64,000 nt of DNA, from assembly GCA_017635595.1 (NCBI GenBank), contig JAGBLF010000031.1:1-64000 (forward strand). The letters run 5' to 3'. The notes below the pieces were generated by a model. The model saw only the letters and a list, made by a program, of their open reading frames with translations. It ran no database searches and was not told where the DNA came from. A program made the position numbers and the translations under genes. The stretch comes from Alphaproteobacteria bacterium (GTDB lineage: Bacteria; Pseudomonadota; Alphaproteobacteria; RF32; CAG-239). Every line of letters begins with the position of its first letter. Position 1 is the stretch's first letter. This document shows, in pieces, positions 18,564 through 26,737 of this stretch.

Positions 18564-19766
18564 TTAAAGAGCCGATTTAACAGCATCGGCTAAAGTGTCA
18601 AGCTCGGCTAATTGTTCAGCTTTTAAGGCCGATTTAACCGATATCGACGGTTCAATAATCGGGCAATTTTTGAGTTTTGCCAATTCTTCTTTCATTTGCT
18701 TGCCGGCAGTGGCTGCCCATGTTCCGTTATCTATAACGGCAATATTGCGGTTTTGCAAATTGTGGGCAACTATATCGTGCAGCAAGTTTTCCATATTTAC
18801 GAAAATGCCGGCATTATACGTCGGAGCGGCAAACACCAGTGTTGAATATTGGAACATTTTGCCGATAATATATGACGGATGGGTGACCGATACATCAAAC
18901 ATTTGAATTTTTTTAATGCCACGCTCAGCTAATTTTGTCGCCAAAACCGAAACGGTGTTATAAGTGTTGCCGTAAATCGATCCGTAAGCGATAACAACGC
19001 CTTTTTCTTCAGGGGTATAAGAAGACCATAAGTTATATTTTTCTAGGTAAGTCCCGAAATTATGACGCCATACGAATCCATGTAACGGGCAAATCATATT
19101 AATTTCAAGGGCTGAGGCTTTTTTCAAAACAGCCTGAACTTGCGGACCGTATTTACCGACAATATTGGTATAATAGCGACGAGCTTCATCTAAATATTCG
19201 GTAGCAAAATCGACCTCATCGGCAAAAATATTGCCGTTTAAGGCACCGAATGTTCCGAAGGCATCAGCTGAGAATAAAATTTTATCGGTTGTATCATAAG
19301 TCATCATAACTTCCGGCCAGTGCACCATCGGCGCGGATATAAAGGTCAATTTGTGTTTACCGGTTTCCAAAACATCATTTTCTTTAACGATAGCGAATCG
19401 GTCGTCAGTGATATTAAAATCAAAAAATTGACCGATCATTTTTTTCGTTTGCATGTTGCAAACAATTTTTACTTCCGGATATTTTTTGACAATCGATTCG
19501 ATTTCGGCACAATGGTCAGGTTCCATATGATTGATAATCATATAATCCAATGTGCGTCCGTTTAAGCCATATTGAAGATTTTCAAAAAATTGTTGGCGCA
19601 CCGACGAATCGACCGTATCCAGTAAAACGGTTTTATCATCAAGAAGCAGGTATGAGTTATAGGAAATACCCTTGGGAATCGGGTATACATTTTCAAATAA
19701 CGCCAGACGATGATCGCTGGCACCTATCCAAAGTAAGTCCGAATTAATGTGACGAACGTTATACAT
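18564..19766 (-). CDS. flavodiiron protein (FprA/ROO type)
   Basis: A-type flavodiiron protein that reduces oxygen to water, or nitric oxide to nitrous oxide, in the cytosol of anaerobes and microaerophiles. An N-terminal metallo-beta-lactamase-like domain holds the diiron ligands, with HMEPDH at 80-85, and PLHGFVWR supplies a late His ligand. A C-terminal flavodoxin domain begins near residue 255 with IAYGSIYGNTYNT. Length of 400 aa is standard for the two-domain enzyme; no rubredoxin domain is fused, so an external electron donor is needed. Followed by the aquaporin gene. Confidence 0.93.
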   Translation of the reverse strand: MYNVRHINSDLLWIGASDHRLALFENVYPIPKGISYNSYLLLDDKTVLLDTVDSSVRQQFFENLQYGLNGRTLDYMIINHMEPDHCAEIESIVKKYPEVKIVCNMQTKKMIGQFFDFNITDDRFAIVKENDVLETGKHKLTFISAPMVHWPEVMMTYDTTDKILFSADAFGTFGALNGNIFADEVDFATEYLDEARRYYTNIVGKYGPQVQAVLKKASALEINMICPLHGFVWRHNFGTYLEKYNLWSSYTPEEKGVVIAYGSIYGNTYNTVSVLATKLAERGIKKIQMFDVSVTHPSYIIGKMFQYSTLVFAAPTYNAGIFVNMENLLHDIVAHNLQNRNIAVIDNGTWAATAGKQMKEELAKLKNCPIIEPSISVKSALKAEQLAELDTLADAVKSAL

Positions 19767-19823
19767 TTTTTTCTCCTTTTTTAATCTAGGGTAATATGCC
19801 TCAGATATTTATAAAAGTAAAGC

Positions 19824-19857
19824 AAAAAGGCTTAAGAACCAGTCTTAAGCCTTTTTT
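19824..19857 (-). terminator. terminator after holin-like orphan gene
   Basis: AAGGCTTAAGA / TCTTAAGCCTT stem with an A-run and T-run on opposite flanks, nine bases past the stop of the minus-strand gene at 19867. It would also function on the plus strand. Confidence 0.88.
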
Positions 19858-19866
19858 CTTTAAGTG

Positions 19867-20397
19867 TTACTGCTCGGCATTGCCAGCATTCTCTTTTTCC
19901 AACTCTTTTTCGGTTTTGGAGTACACACCGTACTCGCGTAAACCGCTAATAGTCAGGAAAATCGACACAGAGGCGTGGAGGAAATTCCAGTCAACCTCGT
20001 TAATACCGTCGATAAACGGGATAAGGAGAATGTTGACTGCGTAACCTAACACTAAAAACCAGCCTACACAGGGGACCCAGAGTTTTTCCTTAAGGATTTC
20101 TTCCGGGCTGTTTTTCTTTGGCGTGGTCCCTTCTGCCGGTTTCACATCCGTCAAATTCTTCAAGTACTTGAAGTTGGTCAGGGCGTACTTGCGTACGGCC
20201 TCCAGACCGGCAATGATGCCTGCACTCGTGATTAGTTCGCTGTAGTCAATCACCCTACAATATTCGTGCCAGATTGGGGCGATGACACAGTCAACCAAAA
20301 AACCCAGGGCCACAACGACACCGAGATATATAATCCATAAATGAGATGTCTCAACATGGACATCCGCGCGGAGCGCTTTTTTAATTTTTGCATTCAT
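19867..20397 (-). CDS. orphan membrane protein with internal duplication, holin-like
   Basis: A 176-aa protein made of two similar halves. Each has a hydrophobic helix beginning near a Trp (HLWIIYLGVVVALGF; KLWVPCVGWFLVLGY), a Pro-containing turn, then a second helix ending in a GL-x-x-x-R-x-Y or GLREY pattern (IIAGLEAVRKY; FLTISGLREYGVY). The C-terminal half recalls three-TM holins of gene transfer agents and phages, but that link is weak. No phage genes are nearby. The gene has no Shine-Dalgarno, a consensus promoter and roughly 50-57% GC over hand-counted stretches, unlike its AT-rich neighbours. Confidence 0.6.
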   Translation of the reverse strand: MNAKIKKALRADVHVETSHLWIIYLGVVVALGFLVDCVIAPIWHEYCRVIDYSELITSAGIIAGLEAVRKYALTNFKYLKNLTDVKPAEGTTPKKNSPEEILKEKLWVPCVGWFLVLGYAVNILLIPFIDGINEVDWNFLHASVSIFLTISGLREYGVYSKTEKELEKENAGNAEQ

Positions 20398-20438
20398 ATC
20401 TTAAAAAATTTAAATTAATAATTTTGTGAATTGATTTA

Positions 20439-20467
20439 AATCTAAATTATTTTGGAAATTATGTCAA
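20439..20467 (-). promoter_or_regulatory. consensus promoter of holin-like orphan gene
   Basis: On the minus strand TTGACA (20467-20462), 17-bp spacer, TAGATT (20444-20439). The leader to the ATG is about 35 nt, almost only A and T, without a Shine-Dalgarno. Confidence 0.75.
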
Positions 20468-20495
20468 GTTTTTTGTTTATATTTTTGATGCAACA

Positions 20496-20525
20496 AAAAA
20501 AAGCACCTCCGGTGAGGTGCTTTTT
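20496..20525 (-). terminator. terminator after prepilin gene
   Basis: AAAAAGCACCTC / GAGGTGCTTTTT with a 4-base loop, 16 bp past the stop of the minus-strand prepilin gene. Confidence 0.88.
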
Positions 20526-20540
20526 AGGATTATTCCAATA

Positions 20541-21278
20541 TTAACGGAATTTGATGGCAAAAGAACAAGTGGTTGTTGTTTCTTGCGTCGTCGGGTCATA
20601 ACAATTACAACCCTGAGCTGCATAAGCAGGTCTGACAGGAATAGGATTATGTTTATTTCTTGCTATACCAATAGCTAAGTTTTTATAATAACCTGTTTTT
20701 TTGGTATAGTCAGTATTATCATCAAGATATATATAATCTAAGCCTTTATTTTGATAGGCACCTCCGGCTGACGAAATCGGCGTCGTCATGTTTGTTACGT
20801 TCGTTTTCGTTGCATCGCCGGCAGCAATTGCAATGACGGCTTCGCCAAATTGAGAGGCCCAATCTTGGGTGATAAGCTGTAAACATACCTCACGCGAAAT
20901 CATACCGAATTCCAAAATAGCTGTCGCATCACTATCTTCAGAACCAGTACCTGCCGGAACCTCTCGTAAATTTGAAGCAAAGATATTTACAACACCGCCG
21001 TACGGGTTTCTCAACTGAGACGGATTTGTACCGAACTCCTTTGGTACGATACCCATTCCCATTACGGTTTCATTGGAAATTCCGTTAAAACTCGGTTGCT
21101 GCGAGTAAGCAGTTTTGATTTCTGTTACGAGGGTAGTAATATATTGTGCGGTTTTATTGGCATAGTATTTGCTAATCATTCTGCGGTAACCGGCTATGGC
21201 TCCGACGGTTAAAACACCAATGATTGATAAAACACACAGCATTTCAATCATTGAACGACCGGATTGGTTATTTTTCAT
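20541..21278 (-). CDS. type IV prepilin-like protein with CtrA-box promoter
   Basis: 245-aa class III signal-peptide protein. After a short charged leader the cleavage-like site SG/RSMIEML puts Glu at +5, followed by a hydrophobic helix (CVLSIIGVLTVGAIAGY) as in type IV pilins and type II pseudopilins. The +1 residue would be Arg instead of the usual Phe or Met. A C-terminal Cys-x-Cys then CSFAIKFR ending matches two other prepilins and one helix-divergent relative in this window. AAGGAG precedes the ATG. A perfect CtrA box lies 53 bp upstream. No assembly ATPase or platform gene is adjacent. Confidence 0.8.
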   Translation of the reverse strand: MKNNQSGRSMIEMLCVLSIIGVLTVGAIAGYRRMISKYYANKTAQYITTLVTEIKTAYSQQPSFNGISNETVMGMGIVPKEFGTNPSQLRNPYGGVVNIFASNLREVPAGTGSEDSDATAILEFGMISREVCLQLITQDWASQFGEAVIAIAAGDATKTNVTNMTTPISSAGGAYQNKGLDYIYLDDNTDYTKKTGYYKNLAIGIARNKHNPIPVRPAYAAQGCNCYDPTTQETTTTCSFAIKFR

Positions 21279-21331
21279 CTTAAGAGTCTCCTTGTAAAAA
21301 TCTGTATAACAGTATAATTATCTTATTAACT

Positions 21332-21347
21332 TTAATATTATCTTAAC
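21332..21347. promoter_or_regulatory. CtrA binding site upstream of prepilin gene
   Basis: TTAA-TATTATC-TTAAC: two TTAA half-sites with exactly 7 bp between, followed by C, the full CtrA consensus. It sits 53-69 bp upstream of the prepilin start at 21278 on the minus strand. A CtrA regulator is encoded in this window at 40209. In Caulobacter CtrA activates pilA; the same logic is inferred here. Confidence 0.75.
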
Positions 21348-21396
21348 AAAAAAGTCAGGTATGAGTCAATAAGCTTAAAGATATATAACTTTCGCT

Positions 21397-23421
21397 TTAT
21401 TTGAAGTCTGCGAGTTGCGTCTGCTCTTTAAGAATTTGATATTTCAATTCTTCCGGCACGCAAACGACAAATCTCTTATTGTTGGCATTAATCCTAAGCT
21501 TTCGGCAATACATTCGACTTAATTCTTCATTGTTCAGTTTATAGCTTTTCGGGCTGAAATCGACCTGTGCTAAGGCTTTGGCATCCTCCAGAGTAACCGT
21601 CATTCTATGATGTCCGGCTTCATATTTTTCGACCACATGTTTGAAGTGGCGTGCTCGAGAAACGGTTTTCCGACGATCGACACGTTCCAATTCACTATAA
21701 TGCTTAAAATCAGGAGAATGAACAATTTCTGTTTTTTCAAGAATCTCCGCGGTAATGTCGCCGACGGCAAAGTAAACAACCGGACCTTTATGCTCGGCAA
21801 CGACTTTATTGCGAATCTCGGCAAATTTATTACGTTCCGTAAAGTCGGTATTCATGCCGAAAGCCTGATCAATGTATGATACAGCCTTGAAATAAGGGTT
21901 GTCTCTTGCTAAAATAGGCGCGATGAATCCAATCGGCAAATTGTAGAATTTCACCAAAGTATTCGGAGGTAATATTATTTTTTCCATATCAAGGAATTTG
22001 TCTTGACGCAAGTATTGCATACGCCCCCAAGAATGATGTGTCGGCACAGATAAAAAACTGTATAATAAGAATTGAATCGCACTTATTTGGAAAATAACCA
22101 ACCATTGACGATAGTACCTGAATAACAGTGTATCCATCGCTTTTACGAAGAAAATGGCAAAAAACATTTCCATCGGTATTAAATACCGGAAAATGGAGAA
22201 AAACAGTGTCCATATAATATAGGATATGAACATGTAAACAGTTGTAAAACAGTTTAAGTGCGAGTCAAAAAATTTAACTCGTTTACGTTTGATAATGTAA
22301 TAGCCGATGGCATACAAAGCAAACATCCACGATAAAGTGTAGAACAGCCAACCGCGTGCATCCTGATAGTAAATTTCAGCGGCGCGGGACTCCCAAATAT
22401 ACGGATAATACAAAAATTCCCAAAAATTAATCGGTAAATGACGGCGATCCTGGAAATTTGCATTATCATAGTATTCTGATTTGAACCATGTATTCAAAAA
22501 CGGCATAACCGGATTACCATAATCAATATAGTTTTTATATAAAACAAAGCCGTACACCGACATAGCACCGATAAAACCGCCTAAAATAAATGTGCCGATG
22601 AATTTTACCGGATGATCGTAATTTTTATAAAAGGCAATCATGGTAAAACCGATGGCAAAAGCATATGTTAAGCTGGTTTGTTTTAAGCCTAAACCGATAC
22701 CGAATACCAGACCGGCCCAAAAGTAATTCATAACCGAACGCAGTTCCGGATAACGTTCCTGGCGGAGTACCAAATAAATCCCCCACATGGCAAAAAAGGC
22801 TATTTGCGTTTCATTTGTGGATGTGCCGGCCTGAAACCATGTTGCCTGACCGGTAAGGGCAATCGCCATTGTCAGGATAAACAGCAAAATATTACGATAC
22901 CCTTTGTGTTCAAAGAACAATAAGGCCGTTTTATGAAATAAGAAAATCAGACCGCCGAACCATAGGCCTTGAAAGGCATAAATAATGACAGTGTAATCAT
23001 TAAACCATTTAATCAGAAAATATAAAGGTGTGTCCGGTAGCGGATTAAGAAAAGAGTTAATGGTGCCGAGCGGCGTATACACATCATAGCCTTTACTGTC
23101 AAACCAATACCACGGATTATAAAGGTGATAGTTTTCAAAATCCCATAAAAAGTCATATTGTGTCAGCATACACATAACCGAGCCGAATATCAGCCAAACG
23201 GACAGCCATACGGTATTATCCGAAAGCATTTTAAAAACATCTGCTGCCGCCGGTAATGTAAAATTCAGAAAAGACTCGTTTTCAACCGGTTGTTTCGCTT
23301 CGGAAGATGCCGATGTTGCCGATTTTGCAACGGGTTTACGTATTTTTTCGGTTGATTTTCTACTTGTCTTTTTCTCGGCTTTTTTTATTGTTTTTGTTGT
23401 TGAATTTTTATCAGATTTCAT
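21397..23421 (-). CDS. GT-C-like multi-pass membrane protein
   Basis: 674 aa with a Lys/Ser/Thr-rich cytoplasmic N-terminus (about 60 residues), around ten to twelve membrane segments (65-460) and a soluble C-terminal region. The first loop has an Asp/Glu-bearing stretch (FLWDFENYHLYNPWYWF), as in GT-C glycosyltransferases that use lipid-linked sugars (ArnT, protein mannosyltransferases), so a glycosyl or mannosyl transferase is my best guess. No family signature is conclusive. The start at 23421 is chosen for the AGGA nine bases upstream; one at 23478 lacks a ribosome binding site. It is downstream of nothing on its strand and probably monocistronic. Confidence 0.6.
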   Translation of the reverse strand: MKSDKNSTTKTIKKAEKKTSRKSTEKIRKPVAKSATSASSEAKQPVENESFLNFTLPAAADVFKMLSDNTVWLSVWLIFGSVMCMLTQYDFLWDFENYHLYNPWYWFDSKGYDVYTPLGTINSFLNPLPDTPLYFLIKWFNDYTVIIYAFQGLWFGGLIFLFHKTALLFFEHKGYRNILLFILTMAIALTGQATWFQAGTSTNETQIAFFAMWGIYLVLRQERYPELRSVMNYFWAGLVFGIGLGLKQTSLTYAFAIGFTMIAFYKNYDHPVKFIGTFILGGFIGAMSVYGFVLYKNYIDYGNPVMPFLNTWFKSEYYDNANFQDRRHLPINFWEFLYYPYIWESRAAEIYYQDARGWLFYTLSWMFALYAIGYYIIKRKRVKFFDSHLNCFTTVYMFISYIIWTLFFSIFRYLIPMEMFFAIFFVKAMDTLLFRYYRQWLVIFQISAIQFLLYSFLSVPTHHSWGRMQYLRQDKFLDMEKIILPPNTLVKFYNLPIGFIAPILARDNPYFKAVSYIDQAFGMNTDFTERNKFAEIRNKVVAEHKGPVVYFAVGDITAEILEKTEIVHSPDFKHYSELERVDRRKTVSRARHFKHVVEKYEAGHHRMTVTLEDAKALAQVDFSPKSYKLNNEELSRMYCRKLRINANNKRFVVCVPEELKYQILKEQTQLADFK

Positions 23422-23561
23422 AACTTTATATCCTAATTTTAAGCTTAAATTTACTTTAATGTAAAGGAGCTTATCCATAAAGTCAAAGATATTTTGACAT
23501 AATAAACAACTTGAATATTTTGTAATATTGGGCTAAGTATTGGTCGGATGAAAGGGTTGCT

Positions 23562-24101
23562 ATGGTCGATTTGTGGAAAATTTTTGCCGTTTTTTTCAAA
23601 ATGGGGCTTTTTACTTTTGGTGGCGGTTACGCCATGTTACCGATTTTGAAAAGCGAAGTTGCCGATAAATATAAATGGGTTTCGGAAGAAGAACTGTTGA
23701 ACTATTATTCGATAGGACAATGCACACCGGGAATGATAGCTGTTAATGCGGCTTCGTTTATAGGCTATAAATTGCGCAAATTGTCAGGATTGATTGCGGC
23801 AACCATGGGGGTGATTGCTCCGTCGATAATCATTATTTTACTGTTGGCTTTGATTTTGCGACAGTACATGGATAATCAGTATGTCCAGCAAGCATTCGGC
23901 GGTATAAGAATCAGCGTGACGGCGCTTATTATCAATACAGTTGCCGATATGTGGAAAAAAGGTGTTAAGCGTGTGCGCGACTATTTGGTGTTTGCCGTTG
24001 CGCTAATTTTGCTGGTTTGGTGTCATCTGTCTGCGATTGTTATCGTTTTATTGGCGGCCGGTTCGGCATTTATTCCTGATTTTGGGAGTAAAAAAGCATG
24101 A
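23562..24101 (+). CDS. chrA: chromate transporter, N-terminal half type
   Basis: 179-aa short-chain CHR protein. Members occur as pairs, each half equivalent to one half of long ChrA. The motif FGGGYAMLPIL (near 21-31) and the following QCTPGMIAVNAASFIGY are typical. About six membrane segments. GAAAGG lies before the ATG. It overlaps the second half by 4 bp, so the two are co-translated and probably form a heterodimer exporting chromate or an unknown anion. Chromate itself is an unlikely natural substrate in a gut setting. Confidence 0.85.
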   Translation: MVDLWKIFAVFFKMGLFTFGGGYAMLPILKSEVADKYKWVSEEELLNYYSIGQCTPGMIAVNAASFIGYKLRKLSGLIAATMGVIAPSIIIILLLALILRQYMDNQYVQQAFGGIRISVTALIINTVADMWKKGVKRVRDYLVFAVALILLVWCHLSAIVIVLLAAGSAFIPDFGSKKA

Positions 24102-24616
24102 TTTATATTTTGTTGTGCCTGGAGTTTTTCAAAATAGGTCTGTTTGCTGTGGGCGGCGGATTGGTAACCGTACCGTTTTTGTTTGATTTGGCAGAGGTTT
24201 ACGGTTGGTTTTCAACGGCCGAACTGACCGATATGATAGCCGTTTCACAATCAACTCCCGGGCCGATGGGAATTAATATGGCAACATATGCCGGTTTTAA
24301 GGTGGCCGGTATCGGCGGCGCGCTGGCGGCAACTTTGAGCGAAGTTTTACCATCAATGATTGCGATTTATTTTGTTGCAAAGTTTTTGAATAAATGGTCG
24401 GATAACAGCAATGTGCAACAAGTTTTAAGCGCTATTCGTCCGGCGGTTATGGCTTTGATTTTGTTTGCCGGTTGGGATATCGCCAAAATCACGATTGTTG
24501 ACTGTAAAACGCTCGGTGTTTTGACTTTTTTAACACTTGCTATGCGATTTTATAAAAAAAGTGCAATTTTTTATATTGTTATTTCAGCCGGAATAGGTTT
24601 ATTGTTGAAGTTATAA
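24098..24616 (+). CDS. chrA: chromate transporter, C-terminal half type
   Basis: 172-aa partner of the preceding short-chain CHR protein. It has the mirrored motif AVGGGLVTVPFL (near 18-29) and SQSTPGPMGINMATYAGF. About six membrane segments, in opposite topology to its partner if the family model holds. Starts at the ATGA overlap with the upstream gene and is followed 13 bp later by the sugar kinase, suggesting one transcript of three genes. Confidence 0.85.
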   Translation: MIYILLCLEFFKIGLFAVGGGLVTVPFLFDLAEVYGWFSTAELTDMIAVSQSTPGPMGINMATYAGFKVAGIGGALAATLSEVLPSMIAIYFVAKFLNKWSDNSNVQQVLSAIRPAVMALILFAGWDIAKITIVDCKTLGVLTFLTLAMRFYKKSAIFYIVISAGIGLLLKL

Positions 24617-24629
24617 CGAAAGGAAAAAA

Positions 24630-25646
24630 ATGGTTGATACGGTTTATGATATTGTCGGCATAGGAAATGCTATTGTGGATGTTTTGGCCAAAGTAGGGGA
24701 TACGTTTTTAACGGAAAGAAATCTGCCTAAAGGCAGTATGACCTTATTGGAAGCAAAAGAAGCCGGCAAAATTTATGCCGAAGTTATTTCCGAACGCGAA
24801 GTTTCGGGCGGTTCGGCCGCAAATACGGTGGCCGGTCTGGCATCACTCGGTGCCGATTGTGCTTTTATCGGTAAGGTTCATGACGATGAGCTCGGCCAAC
24901 TGTTTCAGCGAGATATCGGTGCTGCCGGTATTGATTTCTTTACCGAGGCTTTGACCGAAGGTCCGGCAACGGGGCGCAGTGTGGTTTTGGTTACGCCGGA
25001 TGCACAGCGCTCGATGTTTACTTATTTAGGGGCTTCACGCAAACTTTCGTTGGCGGATATTGATGAAAAAATAATCAGCGAATCGAGAATTACCTTTATC
25101 GAAGGCTATTTGTGGGACGAACCAAGTGAGCACGAAGCAATTTTAAAAGCTTGCGAATTGGCGCATAAACACGGGCGTGAAGTCGCCTTTTCGGTATCAG
25201 ATACATACTGCGTTAAACAACATCGTGACAATATGCTTAAATTGATTAAAGAGCACGTTAATATTCTGTTTGCCAATGAAGAAGAATTGAAAACTTTGTT
25301 TCAAACGGACGATTTTTATGCCGCTTTAGATGAGATTAAACCATTGGTAAATATTGCCGCCGTTACGCGTGATTCGCGCGGATCGGTTATTGTTCACGGT
25401 CGGGAAAAAATCTTTGTTGAAGCTGAAAAAATTGAGGATGTTGTTGATTCAACCGGTGCCGGCGATTTGTATGCTTCGGGCTTTTTATACGGACTGGTCA
25501 AAGGACGCAGTTTGGGCACATGTGCCATTATCGGCAATATTGCCGCCTCTGAAGTTATCAGCCACTATGGGGCGCGGCCGGAAATATCGTTGCGCGGCCT
25601 GGTGCGTAAAAAGCTTATGGAATACGGCAAGCGCCCATCTATTTAA
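24630..25646 (+). CDS. PfkB-family kinase, adenosine kinase-like
   Basis: 338-aa ribokinase/PfkB carbohydrate kinase. Motif 1 is GGSAANTVAGLASLG (about 61-75); motif 2 is DSTGAGDLYASGF with the catalytic Asp. The N-terminus (DIVGIGNAIVDVLAKV) and insertion pattern match proteins annotated as adenosine kinase in Alphaproteobacteria, which make AMP from adenosine and ATP. Other nucleoside or sugar substrates cannot be excluded. GAAAGGA precedes the start. A strong terminator follows. Confidence 0.85.
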   Translation: MVDTVYDIVGIGNAIVDVLAKVGDTFLTERNLPKGSMTLLEAKEAGKIYAEVISEREVSGGSAANTVAGLASLGADCAFIGKVHDDELGQLFQRDIGAAGIDFFTEALTEGPATGRSVVLVTPDAQRSMFTYLGASRKLSLADIDEKIISESRITFIEGYLWDEPSEHEAILKACELAHKHGREVAFSVSDTYCVKQHRDNMLKLIKEHVNILFANEEELKTLFQTDDFYAALDEIKPLVNIAAVTRDSRGSVIVHGREKIFVEAEKIEDVVDSTGAGDLYASGFLYGLVKGRSLGTCAIIGNIAASEVISHYGARPEISLRGLVRKKLMEYGKRPSI

Positions 25647-25661
25647 ATTTGAAAAAGACAC

Positions 25662-25694
25662 AAAAAAATCCTCACAGCAAGTGAGGATTTTTTT
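25662..25694. terminator. bidirectional terminator
   Basis: AAATCCTCAC / GTGAGGATTT stem with a 5-base loop, A-run upstream and T-run downstream, between two convergent genes. Confidence 0.9.
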
Positions 25695-25707
25695 CATGAA
25701 ATGAAAC

Positions 25708-26241
25708 TTATTCAGTAACAACTGCCGCTTGCGGCTGTGCACTCGGAATATTTTCATCATTAAAAGCATGTTTATGTCCTTTGTGGTGTTTTTTGCAACC
25801 GCACTCGCCGCCATTTTTATGGCATCCACAACCGTTTTTATGATGCGCATTAAAGTTCGGTGTTTGCATTGATCCATCGGCATTGATAATGATAACGGTG
25901 CCGCCGTTATTTTTATCGGCAAAATTAGGAGCAGAAATCGGTGCAGGCGGAACCATTTGATGATATCCCGGCATAGGGCGCGGACCTTTTGTCGGGCAAC
26001 GACCGCAACAATGAATTAATTCGTTAAAGCCCATACCGGCCAAAAATATTATTAAAACAGCTAATAATTTGAAAGTCTTTTTCTTGCAACAGCAACCATT
26101 GCCGCAGCCGCAACCACAACCGCAATTGTTTCCGCAAGTGCATTCTTTACCTTCCTGACAGCCGCATTTGCAATCTTTACTGCAGTTACAACTCGGTTGT
26201 TCCATATTTTCTTCCGAATGATTTTTTTCTGTTTTAGCCAT
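25708..26241 (-). CDS. Cys/His-rich single-pass membrane protein, metallothionein-like
   Basis: 177 aa. Residues 18-52 hold fourteen cysteines, mostly as C-x-C and C-C pairs with Gly and Lys between, like bacterial metallothioneins. One transmembrane helix follows (about 56-74), then a Pro-rich segment and a second metal-site-like cluster near the C-terminus with HHKNGCGCHKNG and KKHHKGHKH. The N-terminal cluster should be cytoplasmic and the His cluster outside if the positive-inside rule holds. A metal buffer or relay is inferred; I know no named family. Start ATG 26241 follows AAAGGA; upstream in-frame ATGs up to 26430 lack a binding site. Confidence 0.7.
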   Translation of the reverse strand: MAKTEKNHSEENMEQPSCNCSKDCKCGCQEGKECTCGNNCGCGCGCGNGCCCKKKTFKLLAVLIIFLAGMGFNELIHCCGRCPTKGPRPMPGYHQMVPPAPISAPNFADKNNGGTVIIINADGSMQTPNFNAHHKNGCGCHKNGGECGCKKHHKGHKHAFNDENIPSAQPQAAVVTE

Positions 26242-26379
26242 ATTATTAATCCTTTCTATGTGTTTATTGCATACGTTTATAAGATAGTGGCTGTTTGCAA
26301 AAAAATAAAGAGTTTTTTTTGAAAAATAAGAATGTAAACAAATGAATATGTGCACAATTGAAAAAATAATAAATATTTG

Positions 26380-26408
26380 TTGACAACCGAAATACCATAG
26401 TGTATATA
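26380..26408 (+). promoter_or_regulatory. promoter of tRNA-Thr
   Basis: TTGACA (26380-26385), a 17-bp spacer, TATATA (26403-26408), 14 bp before the mature tRNA. Confidence 0.8.
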
Positions 26409-26422
26409 AATTTTCCAGTGAC

Positions 26423-26498
26423 GCCAACATAGCTCAGTTGGTAGAGCTACTGATTTGTAATCAGTGGGTCGGGAGTTCGAGTCTCTCTGTTGGCACCA
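26423..26498 (+). tRNA. tRNA-Thr (anticodon TGT)
   Basis: Acceptor GCCAACA with TGTTGGC, D-arm AGCTCAGTTGGTAGAGCT, anticodon stem CTGAT/ATCAG around TTTGTAA, T-loop GTTCGAGTC, encoded CCA. Its last 21 bases recur downstream (see repeats). Confidence 0.97.
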
Positions 26499-26737
26499 AT
26501 AAAATGACCACCCTTTTGGGTGGTTTTTTTATTGGTGGTACAAGAGCTGAACGGACGGCCCACTTGGGTCGGGCCGGAGGATAAATAAAGTTCCGGTAGA
26601 ACTTTATTTAACGACGGGCGAAGGTTGCTTTTGAGCAAGCAAGCGGTTAGCGACGCGAAGCGAAAAAATCGCAACCGAGTGACCGAAGTTTAAGTTTTCA
26701 AATTAAAAAAATAAAGAAAGTAAACTTAAACAAGAGG
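26478..26737 (+). repeat. tRNA-Thr tail repeat, unit 1 (includes genuine 3' end)
   Basis: A 260-bp unit starting inside the T-arm of the functional tRNA: tRNA 3' end with CCA, terminator hairpin (26502-26530), a short variable stretch, then a structured module from 26559 containing hairpins GACC..GGTC-like, AAAGTTC/GAACTTT and TTGCT/AGCAA. The core ACGACGGGCGAAGGTTGCTT lies at 26611-26630. No credible coding sequence. Repeated nearly in full by the next unit. Confidence 0.85.
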
